From a virus: a stretch of 24,339 nt of DNA. Each line of letters starts with the position of its first letter. The stretch's first letter is position 1. Both the position numbers and the translations under genes were made by a program. The notes under the pieces were generated by a model that saw only the letters and a program-made list of their open reading frames with translations, ran no database searches and was not told the DNA's origin. Of this stretch, positions 1 through 11,800 are shown in pieces. Where the stretch lies: positions 1-24,339 of IMG/VR virus record IMGVR_UViG_3300048550_000801; one strand, 5' to 3'.

Positions 1-276
1 CTCTATGATGTTGTTGATAACTATAAATTAAAGTATACAGACTATAAATTTCTTGCAGATCATAGAAATGCAGACACTTTTATCAATAAAGTTCAGTCAA
101 ATAATGGAAAATACAATTTAGTTTTAGTACAACCAAAAAAAGATCTTCTAGAAGCAAGATTAAAACTTGCAAAAACCAATTATTACAAGAATTATGATGA
201 AGATTATTTAAAAGAAGTTCTTGAAGATGATTATACTGTTATAAAAGATGAAATAAATACAAATATCAAACCATAA
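1..276 (+). CDS. Unrecognised protein, C-terminal 91 residues (5' end outside window)
   Basis: The frame is open from base 1 to a TAA at 274-276, giving 91 residues of a protein that starts upstream of the window. The visible part is rich in Lys, Asp, Tyr and Asn and looks mostly helical. It has a charged stretch around residues 45-60 (QPKKDLLEARLKLAK) and an acidic, tyrosine-rich tail that ends in NIKP. No signal peptide, membrane segment or recognisable motif is present. It lies immediately upstream of a small gene and gp25, so it is likely another late virion or baseplate gene. In T4 relatives the gp53 and gp5 genes lie near here, but the visible tail shows neither the beta-helix repeats of gp5 nor a gp53-like ending that I recognise. 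That the frame is coding is well supported; the function is unknown. Confidence 0.75.
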   Translation, partial: LYDVVDNYKLKYTDYKFLADHRNADTFINKVQSNNGKYNLVLVQPKKDLLEARLKLAKTNYYKNYDEDYLKEVLEDDYTVIKDEINTNIKP

Positions 277-290
277 AGAGGTTTTTATTA

Positions 291-461
291 ATGGGAAATT
301 CTAAAACAGATTTGGGTGAAGACTTCATTGCAAGTGGTATGACGTTGATCACCGATACTCGTTCAGATTTTTATCTTAAAGAGGATCGGAAGAAAAAATT
401 ATTGAAAGAAGTAGTAAATGATCCAGGTAAAGAGTACGATACGGATAACCTTGATAAATAA
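291..461 (+). CDS. Small hypothetical protein, 56 aa
   Basis: This short ORF starts at ATG 291 and is preceded by a good ribosome binding site (AAAGAGG at 275-281), which overlaps the stop codon of the previous gene. It stops at TAA 459-461. The product is hydrophilic and highly charged. It begins MGNSKTDLGEDFIASGM, has a basic cluster (EDRKKKLLKE, residues 31-40) and an acidic tail ending in DNLDK. There is no membrane segment or known motif. It sits 14 bases after the upstream gene and 23 bases before gp25, and so is probably co-transcribed with the baseplate genes. It could be a small virion component, an assembly factor or an accessory protein; I cannot assign a function. The strong ribosome binding site and tight packing argue that it is a real gene. 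Confidence 0.65.
   Translation: MGNSKTDLGEDFIASGMTLITDTRSDFYLKEDRKKKLLKEVVNDPGKEYDTDNLDK
453..460 (+). promoter_or_regulatory. Candidate T4-type late promoter box upstream of gp25
   Basis: GATAAATA differs by one base from the T4 late consensus TATAAATA. It overlaps the end of the 56-residue gene and lies 24 bases before the gp25 start, a suitable distance for a start site in between. The match is short and the region is AT-rich, so chance is possible. Confidence 0.35.
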
Positions 462-484
462 GTCAAGAAAACTATACAGGATCA

Positions 485-886
485 ATGGCGCTTCCACGGG
501 TTTCTAGAGCATTTAAAGACATCAGTCTATCTTTTGAACCACATCCCGTGACAAAAGATTTGCCAATATTGAAAAACGAATCTGCAATACGTAGATCCAT
601 TATGAATTTGGTACAAACGATTCCTGAAGAGAGGTTTTTTGAACCTCTTTTAGGATCAGATGTACGTTCTAGTCTATTTGACTTCGTTGATTTTGCTACT
701 GCATCGGTTATTCAAGAACAAGTCCTTGAAACGATTGAAAATTTTGAACCAAGAGTTGATAATACTATTGTAGAAGTTGATCCACAACCAGACTCAAACT
801 CATTTGATATAACAGTTATATTTGATATTGTTGGTCTTGAGTTTCCGACACAAGAATTTTCATTTTTACTAGAGGCAGCAAGGTAA
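485..886 (+). CDS. 25: Baseplate wedge protein gp25
   Basis: This is a 133-residue protein; T4 gp25 is about 132 residues. gp25 is a small core component of the contractile-tail baseplate wedge. It binds the gp6 dimer and nucleates sheath polymerisation, and it is related to the TssE-type proteins of type VI secretion. Visible family features are the PEERFFEPLLGSDVRSSLF segment (residues 47-65), matching the usual R-x-x-x-P-x-x-GS-x-x-x-x-LF pattern, and the EPR motif at residues 88-90 (ENFEPRV), the hallmark of the family. The start is chosen because MALPRVSRAF is a sensible N-terminus and AGGA lies just upstream (478-481), although the spacing is short. Four bases separate it from gp6, its direct structural partner. 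I see nothing unusual in it. Confidence 0.92.
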   Translation: MALPRVSRAFKDISLSFEPHPVTKDLPILKNESAIRRSIMNLVQTIPEERFFEPLLGSDVRSSLFDFVDFATASVIQEQVLETIENFEPRVDNTIVEVDPQPDSNSFDITVIFDIVGLEFPTQEFSFLLEAAR

Positions 887-890
887 TAAT

Positions 891-2804
891 ATGCCTTTTA
901 CCAAATTTACAAACCTAGACTTTGATCAAATAAAGGTCTCAATCAAAGATTATTTGAGAGCAAACTCAAACTTTAGTGATTTTGACTTTGAGGGATCTAA
1001 TTTTTCGGTCCTTATCGATACGTTAGCATATAATACTTACATAACGGCGTTCAACTCCAATATGATCGTTAATGAATCCTTCTTGGATTCTGCGACATTG
1101 AGAGAGAACGTCGTTTCTTTGGCAAGAAATATTGGTTACGTACCACGCTCTAGAAGCGCTGCACAGGCAACAGTAGGATTTGACATAACCACTAAGGTTT
1201 CTTCCTCTACACTGACCTTACAGGCGGGTCTAGTGTGTGTTGGGAATACAAATGACACAAACTTTGTATTCTCAATTCCAGAAGATGTTACTACAACCAT
1301 CAATTCTGGTACCGCATCATTCGATGATCTAAAAATCTTCCAAGGAACGTTCCTTAAAAAGACTTTTATCGTTAATGGATCTGTGGATCAGAGATTTATC
1401 CTTGACAATTCATTCATCGATACATCAACAATCATCGTAAAAGTAAAGGGTATTGCTGATACTGGTGAAGGAAGAGAATATTCATTAGCATCAAATATTA
1501 TAAACCTGAATCAAGAATCTGAAATCTTTTTGATTCAGGAAGTTCAAGATGAAAAGTATGAACTGTTGTTTGGTGATGGATATTTTGGTAAAAAATTAGA
1601 AGATGATGCAGTCATTACGGTGTCTTATATCATCACTGATGGTAAGGACGGTAATGGACCTAATAACTTCTCCTTCTCTGGTAGGGTTATTGATAGTGAT
1701 GGAGGCATTGTTATTCCTTCATCAGCAATTACAATCGATACTACTATTGCTGCATCCAATGGCGGCGATATTGAACCTGTCGAATCGATCAAGTATTTTG
1801 CTCCTAGAATCTATGCTTCGCAGAACAGAGCAGTAACAACTCGTGACTATGAAGCAGTTATTCAATCAATCTACCCTAATACAGAGTCTGTTTCTGTTGT
1901 TGGTGGCGAAGAGTTAGATCCACCACAGTTTGGTAATGTTTTGATCAGCATCAAACCAAAGAACGGTAACTTTATTTCTGACTTTGATAAACAAAATATT
2001 CTTTCAAAATTAAAAGATTTTAGTATTTCTGGTATCAATCAAAAAATAATTGATCTGAAGGTTCTTTTTGTTGAGATTGATAGTGCTGTTTATTATAACA
2101 GTTCGCAAGTTACAAGTATTAATGATTTGAAGACAAATGTTAATACGGTTTTAAACACTTTTTCCACATCAAATGTTAATCAGTTTGGTGGTAGGTTTAA
2201 GTATAGTAAGTTAGCACAGACGATTGATAATGTTGATGATGCTATTTCATCCAACATTACTCGTATTAAGATTAGAAGAAATTTAAATTCATTATTAAAT
2301 GCACCAACACAGTATGAACTGTGTTATGGCAATCAATTTCATATTAACGAAAGTGGATTTAATATCAAGAGTACTGGATTTACAGTCTCTGGCAGCACTG
2401 ATGTGTTTTACTTCACTGATGTTCCCAATACCGAAGCAAGTGGAAAACTGGACGGAAGTGGTAAAGGCATTCTTGTTATCACTAGAGATAACAAAAATGT
2501 AGGAGGTAATTATGTAATTGACAGAACACTCAATCCAATTGGTACTGTTGATTACACTAAAGGTGAGATTATAATTAATACCTTAACTATTACATCTACT
2601 GAAAAGGATAATAACGTTATTGAGATTCAAGCAATTCCAGAATCAAATGATGTTATTGGTTTGAAGGATCTTTATCTCTCCTTTGACGTTGCAAATAGTA
2701 AGATAAATATGGTGAGAGACACCATTACATCTGGTGAACAGACATCGGGTGTAGGATATAAAACAACATCGAGTTACTTAAACGGGGAACTAAAGAGGAT
2801 ATAA
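891..2804 (+). CDS. 6: Baseplate wedge protein gp6 (baseplate J-like)
   Basis: This is a 637-residue protein close in size to T4 gp6 (about 660). gp6 is the structural backbone of the wedge: dimers from neighbouring wedges join into the continuous ring around the hub, bound to gp25, gp7 and gp53. The N-terminus (residues about 1-100) has the typical layout for this family, with an FDQIKVSIKDYLRANSNFSDFDFEGSNF-like opening (only partly shown here in order), then a helix-rich part with LIDTLAYNTY and SFLDSATLRENVVSLARNIGY. The middle holds the J-like beta/helix region with the NRAVTTRDYEAVI segment near residues 308-320. The C-terminal ~150 residues are beta-rich with a VDYTKGEIII segment. It follows gp25 by four bases and ends one base before the next gene. 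No frameshift or truncation is seen. Confidence 0.92.
   Translation: MPFTKFTNLDFDQIKVSIKDYLRANSNFSDFDFEGSNFSVLIDTLAYNTYITAFNSNMIVNESFLDSATLRENVVSLARNIGYVPRSRSAAQATVGFDITTKVSSSTLTLQAGLVCVGNTNDTNFVFSIPEDVTTTINSGTASFDDLKIFQGTFLKKTFIVNGSVDQRFILDNSFIDTSTIIVKVKGIADTGEGREYSLASNIINLNQESEIFLIQEVQDEKYELLFGDGYFGKKLEDDAVITVSYIITDGKDGNGPNNFSFSGRVIDSDGGIVIPSSAITIDTTIAASNGGDIEPVESIKYFAPRIYASQNRAVTTRDYEAVIQSIYPNTESVSVVGGEELDPPQFGNVLISIKPKNGNFISDFDKQNILSKLKDFSISGINQKIIDLKVLFVEIDSAVYYNSSQVTSINDLKTNVNTVLNTFSTSNVNQFGGRFKYSKLAQTIDNVDDAISSNITRIKIRRNLNSLLNAPTQYELCYGNQFHINESGFNIKSTGFTVSGSTDVFYFTDVPNTEASGKLDGSGKGILVITRDNKNVGGNYVIDRTLNPIGTVDYTKGEIIINTLTITSTEKDNNVIEIQAIPESNDVIGLKDLYLSFDVANSKINMVRDTITSGEQTSGVGYKTTSSYLNGELKRI
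2702..2709 (+). promoter_or_regulatory. Weak candidate late promoter box inside gp6, before the gp7-like gene
   Basis: GATAAATA, one mismatch from the T4 late consensus, lies about 97 bases before the giant gene and inside the gp6 coding region. The position is reasonable for extra transcription of the giant gene, but the match may be fortuitous because the codons there (AAG ATA AAT ATG) are ordinary. Confidence 0.2.
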
Positions 2805-2805
2805 G

Positions 2806-5800
2806 ATGATACAAACTGGATTTGAGCAGAGGGTTAAGGTTCAGCAGATTATTGGAAGTCAACTACCTGAATTCTTACGCGCCGAAAGTCCCAAATCTAT
2901 TGATTTTCTGAAGCAATATTATATCTCACAGGAATACCAAGGTGGTCCTTCTGATATTGCAGAAAATCTAGATCAATATTTGACACTGGATAACTTCAGT
3001 CAAGAAGTTATTTCTGGTAAGACGACGCTATATTCTGATATTTTATCAACTACAGAGGATATCCAGGTCTACTCGACCAAAGGATTTCCAAATGAGTATG
3101 GTCTGTTTAAAATTGGTGATGAGATTATCACCTACACAGGTCTAACTACAAATACTTTCACTGGATGCATTAGAGGCTTCAGTGGTATTCAGACACATAG
3201 AACTGATTTAAATCGTGAAGAGTTAGTATTCAAGGAAACAAATAAAACTTCTCACGGTAGTGGCACAGAAGTAGAGAACTTGAGTGTACTCTTTTTACAA
3301 GAGTTTTACAAAAAGTTAAAATATACGTTCACTCCAGGATTAGAAAATTCAAAGTTTGTAGATGATCTTGATGTTAACAACTTCATCAAAGAGTCAAATG
3401 CTCTCTATAAGGCAAAAGGTACAAAGGAATCATTTAAAATTCTGTTCAATGTTCTCTATGGTGAGACACCAACAGTTATAGATCTTGAAAGATATCTCTT
3501 CAAACCATCTGATGCACAGTTTAGTAGAAGAGAAGTAGTTATTGCAGAAAGGATTTCTGGAGATCCAAATAATCTTGTTGGACAAACAATCATAAACTCT
3601 GCAGATTCTGCAACAAAAGCATCAGTTTCTGAAGTTGAGATCTTTACAAGATCCGGTATTGGTACATATTTCAAATTAAATCTGTTTGTTGGTTTCACTG
3701 ATGCAGATACTGTTGAGGGAAATTTCAAAGTTCAACCTAAAGTAAAGGCAATCAATGCAGTATCTGTAGGTTCATCTATTATTACAGTAGATTCTACTGT
3801 TGGTTTTGGATCAACAGGTACGATTATTTCTGGTAACAACAGCATTTACTACAACGAAAAAACGGTCAATCAGTTCTTGCAATGTACTGGTGTTGATGCG
3901 GCAATCGGAGTTTCTGATGACATTAGGCAAGACCAAGTATTCTTTGGTTTTGAAAATGGCGATGTAACAAAGAAAGTTGAACTTCGTATCGGTGGAGTTC
4001 TTTCCAACTTTGAAGCGGTTGGAAACCCTTCTCTAGTATCACGGGGACAAATCATTCGTGTTAAAAATGTTGGTGAGGTAATCAAAAATCCAGAGACTAA
4101 TAAGTCATTTAAAGAAATATTTGCAAACTCCTGGATTTATAACACTCCAGTCAGGTTTGAAGTTGATTCAATCCGTGGTTCAACATACACTCTCAGATCT
4201 ACAATTGAAAAGTCAAGTCTGAAAGTTGGTGATACTGTAGATATTCTGGAGGGTTCAACACAGACTGTTGCAGTAGTAGGGGCAAAAATCCAGACTGTAA
4301 GCGTAACTAAGAAGGAAGTAACACTGGGAAGTCTTGGCGGATTTACTCCAGCAGCGGGTGTAGAGTATAGTATCAGAAGAAAACTTAATACATCTTCTAG
4401 TACAGGAGTTGCTCTAGCATATGATGGCGTAACTTCTGATGTTCAGAATGTTTATCTTGAGAATGAAGAAACATTCTATGTTGCAGCAAACTCTTTGCCA
4501 TCTTATGAGATCACTAAAGATATTGAATCTGCAACCATTCCTACTGCTAGTGGTAGTGCATTAGAAAATTTCAATACAAACACCTTAAGATATACAACTC
4601 TTTCATTCCCATCCAGTGTTCCATTTATAACTGGAGATGAAGTTCAGTATACTGCATCAGATAATCTGTTAATAGGTCTTGTGGAGAAGACATATTATGT
4701 GAAGGTATTGAATCCTGATAATAAAATAGAACTATATGAATCACCCTCTTTCATTGAAAGTAGTACTCCTATCGGATTTGAATCACTAAGTGCAGTAGGT
4801 TCTCATACATTTACTTTAGCATCACAAAAAAGTGGATCTCTGCAACCACAAAGACTTCTTAAGAAGTTTCCCAACAGTCAGAACATCAAGAATGCTGTTG
4901 GTGCAGAAACACTTCCAGGAACCATCGGTATGTTGGTGAATGGTGTTGAAATTTCAAACTATAAGTCATTTGATAAGATTTTCTTTGGACCAATCAAAGA
5001 AGTGATTCGTCTTAATACTGGGGATGATTATGATGTTATCAATCCACCTAATGTAACACTCGGAGACTCTGTTGTTAGTGGTGGGACTACAGCGTTGATT
5101 AGACCTGTTATTAGAGGATCTGTCAAGTCTATTCTGGTTGATCCTCAAGACTTTGACATCCGTAGAGTTCAATCAGTCACCATTAGTGGCGGAAACGGAT
5201 CTGGAGCGATATTAGAACCTATCCTTGATACAAAGTATCGTGAGATTGAATTTGATTCAAGAGAGAGTACTGTAGGTGGTGGTATCGATATTGGTGATGA
5301 CACTATCACTTTCCCCAAAAATCATAAATTGAGGAATGGTGACAAGGTTATATACAACAGAAATGGAAATGCAGAGATTAGTATTGGATCATTTAATGGT
5401 AGTAACACCAATCAAACGTCAACTCTTCACAGTGGGTCTGCATATTTTACTGAAATAGTTAATACATCGACTATCAAGTTGTATGAAACTTTTGATGATT
5501 TTAATTCTGGCATCAGCACTGTAGGATTTACAACGTCGATTACTCAAGGTATTCACAAATTTAGACTGTTTGATCCCAAACAAACTCTACGTGAAATTAG
5601 AGTTATTAATCCAGGAAGTGGATATGAGAACAGAAAACTAACTGCAAAACCTGCAGACATTTCAACTGCTTACGGCACGGTCAATTTCCATAATCATGGA
5701 TTCAAAGATGGTGATATTGTTGTTTATACTGCCGATACCACTGCTATCGGTGGTCTTACGAGTGGAAATGAGCACCATATTCTCAAATTAGATAATAACT

Positions 5801-8800
5801 CCTTTAGGTTAAGTGATCCTGGTGTCGGTACAACTGCATTTACAAACAATTATAAGAGAAGAAAGTTTGTAGAATTCACTACACCTGGTGTTGGTAACCA
5901 CAATTTTGCTTATAGAGACATTAGTCTGACAATTGACGCAGAATTTGATGGCGTAACAGGTGTAATTACTGCTACTCCACAGGTTAGAGGTGAAATTGTT
6001 GACCTTTACCTTTACGAAACAGGCACTGGATACGGTTCAACCATCCTAAACTTCCACAAACTCCCCGATGTTACCTTCAAATCTGGTAAAGATGTTGAAA
6101 TCAAACCAATTATCATTGGTGGAAAGATTATAAATGCTCAAATTACCAATTCTGGAACAGAATACACTAGTGCACCAGATTTAACCGTCAATGGTGTGGG
6201 TATTGGAGCAAAATTAAGAGCAGTTGTTGAAAATGAAAAGGTCAAATCCATTATCGTCCTCAATGAAGGTGTTGGATATGACGCCAATACTTCGATTGTA
6301 GCAACATCTATCGGAAGTAAAGCATCTGCTAGAGCATCTGTTAGAGATTTGACAATTGATCATAACGCAAGATTTGGTAATGAACTCGTTTCAGAGGATG
6401 CAACGGGTCTGAAATACAATCTGGTAGGATATAGCACCCAGATTGGCGGAAATGCCTTCCAGGACGCTGTAGGCACCCACTCACCAATCATTGGTTGGGC
6501 ATATGATGGTAATCCGATCTATGGACCTTTTGGATATGCAAATCCATTGAATAATAACTCTGATGTTGTTCAGTTAAACACTGGATATATTAGATCTACT
6601 TCCGATGTTACCGATAGACCATCAGGTTTTGCTGATGGATTCTTTGTAGAAGATTACAAATACGACAATTCTGGAAATCTGGACGAATATAATGGCAGAT
6701 TTACAAAAACACCAGAATTTCCCAATGGTGTCTATGCATATTTTGCAGGAATTTCCACTAATTTTGCAAATGGTACCACACAACCAGAATTTCCATACTT
6801 CGTCGGCAATGTTTACAGATCGACACCTATAACTCAGGATGTAGATCAAACTTTTGATTTTAACTCATCAAAACTGAGGAGAAATACCCTCCCATACAGA
6901 GCAGATTCACTATTTGCTTCAAATGACTTTATTATTGAACCAAATGAAGTTATTGCGCAGAGAGCAGTTGTTGATTCTATTACAAAAGGTTCTGTAACTG
7001 ACTTTAAAGTAATTGAATCTGGATCTGGATATGCTGTAAATGATGTCGCAAGTTTTTCTGGCCAAGGCGGTCTTTCAGCATATATCTCTAAGATTAAAGG
7101 AAAACGTATTGTTGATGTTAATACTACAACAGAGACTTTTACTGACTGTGTAGTTACCAGGTTTAATGATTCTGAAGTCAAGTTGACATTCACATCAACT
7201 CATAACATCAATGATCAAGATAGCATCGCTATTTCTGGACTTTCGACATATATCAAGGGTCTGACTAAGACACATACTGTTGGTGTTAGTAGTGAAAGGT
7301 CGTTCCTGATTGCTGATGTTGCCGCAAATGCAACTTCAGGATTTGTAACTGATATCTACGTTTCCAATATTCCAAAAATTGTCTCTGTAGGATCTACAAT
7401 CGGTATTGGAACTGAAAGACTGTCTGTCCTTAATGTTTATGATGGAAGCAAGGTTCTGAGAGTTGCTAGAGGTCTCTCCGGTGCCGGACACACATCATCT
7501 ACATCAGTCAAAGAGGTTAGCAACACAATTATAGTTCCTCTGAGCACCAAAAACTTTTCATCTGACGTAAATGAAAAGTATTTCTTCAATGCAGCAACAC
7601 AACTTGGTATTGGTGCTACTGCAGGAATCGGTGTCTCGTTTGTATATGCTGTTGGAGAAAATTCAGAATCTATTTCGATTCCAACTCAAAGCATTTTTCT
7701 ACCAAATCACAAATTTAAAACGAATCAACCTGTTGTCCTTGCTGCTCCAGTTGGTGCTTCCAAGATTTCAGTATCTAACACTCCATCTAGCACGACATTC
7801 AATATTCCAAACTCTACAACAGAGAATCTGTTTGTAATTAATAAAGGAAGAGACTTTATTGGTCTTGCGACTCAAGTAGGAGTTACTACAAATGGATTAT
7901 TCTTAAGGTCGTTTAGTCCAAATGGTGATAGTGACGATTACAAGTATTCTATTGCACCTCGTTTTAATCAAGTAACTGCAAAAGCACAAAGAATCACTGC
8001 ACAGGTTGCTGTATCCACAGATCATGGACTTGCTCACGGAGATGCAATTTTTCTGGACTTGAGACCAAACCTTTCAGTCGGTATTGGAGTATCTACAGGC
8101 ATTTTGGTCAAGAGAAATGCTGATGATGAAAAATTGCTTGTTAATCCTATTGGATTTACTTCAGCGGTAGTTGGAATTGCTAAGAGTGAACTATCAATTA
8201 CTGCACATGGATTCAATACTGGCGAGAAAGTACTCTACAATTCTTCAGATTTGATCGTATCTGGTCTTCAAACAGGTTCTTACTATGTTTATAGAATTGA
8301 TGATGATACTATTCAACTGAGTGAAACATATAACGATTCTATTTCAACACCACCAACGATTGTAAGTTTTGCATCAACTGGTGGTGCAGGTCAAGAGTTG
8401 GCAAAAATTAATCCACAAATTCCTGTCATTAAGAATAACAACCTCGTATTTGATCTATCGGATGAATCTTTGAGTGGATATAACTTTAAAATTTTCTGTG
8501 ACAATCAATTCCACAACGAATTAGTATCAGTTGGTGGAACAGTAACAGACTTTAGTGTAACTGGTGTTGGAACAATCGGCATCGGAACCACAGGAACTGG
8601 AACACTTACCCTGAAGCATAGTTCTCAACTTCCATCAAAACTTTACTATGGTCTTGAAAAGGCAGGATACATTAGTAGTGCCGATACTTTTGTAAAAAAT
8701 TATTCAGAAATTATTTTTGTCGATAGTAAGTATTCTGGCAATTACGCAGTTTCTGGTATTGGAACTACAGCATTCCAGATTGCACTGAATCAAGTTCCAG

Positions 8801-11800
8801 AAAATTCTACTTATGTTGCATCCGATTTGGCATTTGCAGAGTATATAACAAATTCGCCAACTGCTAGAGGTGGTGTCCATCAGATGAAGATTACCTCTGG
8901 TGGTGAAGGTTATGAGAATCTTCCAGAATTTGTAAGCATTGCATCAACTTCGGGCATCAATGCGACGATTCTTCCAGTCTCTAAAACGATTGGAAATATT
9001 AATGAAGTGACAATAAAGGATCAAGGATTTGATTTCTCTGCAGATAAAACCTTAAGTCCAGAAGCATTTGTTTCTTCAAACTATCGTTTGAAAAATAGAA
9101 ATACTATTAGTTCAATTAATGTTATTGGTGGTGGTCAAAATTATATTTCTGCACCCGATCTGGTAATTGTAAATCGTGATGGTGATAAAATAAATTCGGG
9201 TGTTTTAGAAGCAACTCTTCAGGGATCATCAATTATTTCCGCATCCGTCTCTGCTACACCTAAAGGATTAAGTGAGGTTATTAATACAGTTTTTGCTATC
9301 AATAATACTAATGGTGTTGGAATCGATAGTTGCACATCATCTCCTGCAGGTATTATAACTTGTAGATTGCAGACACCTATTCTTGGATTCAACACAACAC
9401 CATTTGCTGTTGGAGATAAAATCTTTGTTGAAGGTATCGCAAAACTTGGAACTGATGGCGAAGGATTTAATTCTTCGGACCACGGATTCCAGTTCTTTCC
9501 TGTTACCAAGTTTACTAATACAAACCCCGCTGAAATTGAGTTTGATATAACAGGTATTGCCACCAACGCGGGTATTGCTGTTACCACACAGAACTCATAT
9601 GCAACTTTAATCCGTCAGTCCAACTATCCAACTTTTGAAATTATTCAAACACCTTCAGAACTTGTTGTCGGTGAACAAATTCTCACTCTCGATACAGCAA
9701 CAAATAATTTTGTTTTGCGAGATCTAAATGTTGTTGAGAATACTGGAGAACTTCTGAAGATTTATGGATCTTACGATCTTTCTCCTGATGAAAAAATTCT
9801 TGGAAAGACTTCAGGAATAGAAGTAACGGTTGACTTCATTGAAGAAAATAGAGGTTTATTCAATATCGATTATTCACTTGAAACTAATATTGGATGGCGC
9901 GAAGAGACTGGAAAACTGAATCAAGATTCCCAAGTAATACCTGACAACGATTACTATCAAAATCTTTCATATACTGTTAAGAGTTCGCAACCATTTGAGA
10001 CGATTATTGATCCTGTAAATAGACTGCTCCATACTTCAGGTATGAAGAATTTTTCTGATACTGTAATTAGTAGCACTATTAATGCTGGTATTGGAACTAC
10101 TATTTCTTCAAATAGTATAGCACTTCTAGATATCATCAGTGATAAGAGAGTAGATGTAGTCAAGTCTTTTGACTTTGGTCTTGATGTTGATGTATTAGAT
10201 GGAAAATCGAAGTTCGTTAAACTTGAAAATAAAAAACTTGCAGACTTCATTAAGTGTGATACAAACAGAGTATTGACTATTGATGATGTTAGGAATGAGT
10301 TCTCTAATAGTGAAGATACTGAGGATCTTTTTGTCAATCTTGATTCTATTAATATTAATGAAGGATATGCAAGATATCTACTTCAGGTGAGAAGTGTTGA
10401 CGGCAATGAATTTCAGGCGACTGAAGTTATAGTTGTTCCTTCACAAGATAAAAAGTCTTTACTGACAGTTGAGAAAGCAAACGTTACTATTGGACAAGCA
10501 AACAATAACAATACAAATACAACACTCAGTCTTGGCAGTTTTATTGCAGATACTGATAACTTAGCATTGCAGTTTGCCCCAACCGAACAATTTAATACGG
10601 ATTATGATATTAAGATTCTTAAAAATGAATTCAATACAACTCTGACTGGTATTAATACAAGAACAGTTGGTTTTGCAGATCTTGTTGGCGTTACAACCAC
10701 AGTTGGTGTAGGAACAACAGTATCTTTGATTGTTAGAGATGTAGATACTACTGAAGGTGTTTATGCGAATGTTGAAGTTATTAATAAAGTATCTCAGTTG
10801 AGAACAATTGTTGAACTGTATATGGACCATGATGGATCCGATACATTTGTTTCCGAGTTTTACTTTGATAATGATGGAACTACTGAGGCATCTGATAACT
10901 TCATTGGAACCTTTAGAGGGAATATCAACTCTGGTGTTCTTTCACTAGACTTCACTAACAGCACTGAAAGTGACTCAGTTCTTGTTAGAACTAGAGCAGT
11001 TGGATTTGGATCAACATCTGTCGGTGTTGGAACTTATAGATTCCTTGCAACATCACAACCAGCAGAGACTGAAAAATCCGGAAGACTTCAAACTAACTTT
11101 GCACAAACGGTTGGCATTTCTACTCCTATCAGTGTTTCCAACTCTGATGTAACAACTTTGAAAACACTTGCAAGAGTTGGATATGGAAATACCTCTGCAC
11201 TACATCAACTACTGGTAATACACGATGGATCATCAGCTTATACCGTACAATATCCTTATCTTTCCATTGGAAGTACCAGTGGAATTGGAACATTTGGGGC
11301 AAACATTAGCAGTAATGATCTGTTATTAAACTTCTTCCCAGATTCTACAATCTCTGGATCTCAAGAGATTGTGGTTCAAACTTATACTGAAGTTCTACAA
11401 ACTGCTAGAGATAATGATAATGTTGCCAATATTTTAACATATGGTCCAATAAATGAAAAACTGACTGTAAGTGGTTATAACTCTCTTAATGGTGAAAGAA
11501 GCAATGCCACTGCATTTGAGATGGAGCACGAAGGCATTCCTATTTTTGCGAAGACCTTCAATCCAGCAGAGACTACTGTCCTCGATAAGGGAACTGGCAT
11601 CTTTACCATTGAAGATCACTTCTTCCAAACTGGAGAGCGTCTGATATATGAACCAGGTTCAACTTTCGCCGGTGTTGCTGGAACTGCAATTAATCGTGCA
11701 GGAACCAGTGTTGGACTTGCAACAGAAGTATATGCAATTAGATTAAATTCTGATCAGTTTAAGATTGCAGAATCTGCAGCAAATGCAAACACTGGAACTG

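Noticed and set aside
18-51. Two TATAAATT strings as late promoters
   Set aside because: Both lie inside the coding frame of the first partial gene, with the consensus's last base wrong and no gene start shortly downstream.
1-276. Assignment of the first partial gene as gp5 or gp53
   Set aside because: Gene order makes it tempting, but the visible 91 residues show neither gp5 beta-helix repeats nor a gp53 C-terminal pattern.
9957-10337. 126-residue and similar reverse-strand open frames within the gp7-like gene
   Set aside because: They are shadows of a long coding frame with biased codon use. No operon, promoter or domain supports them.
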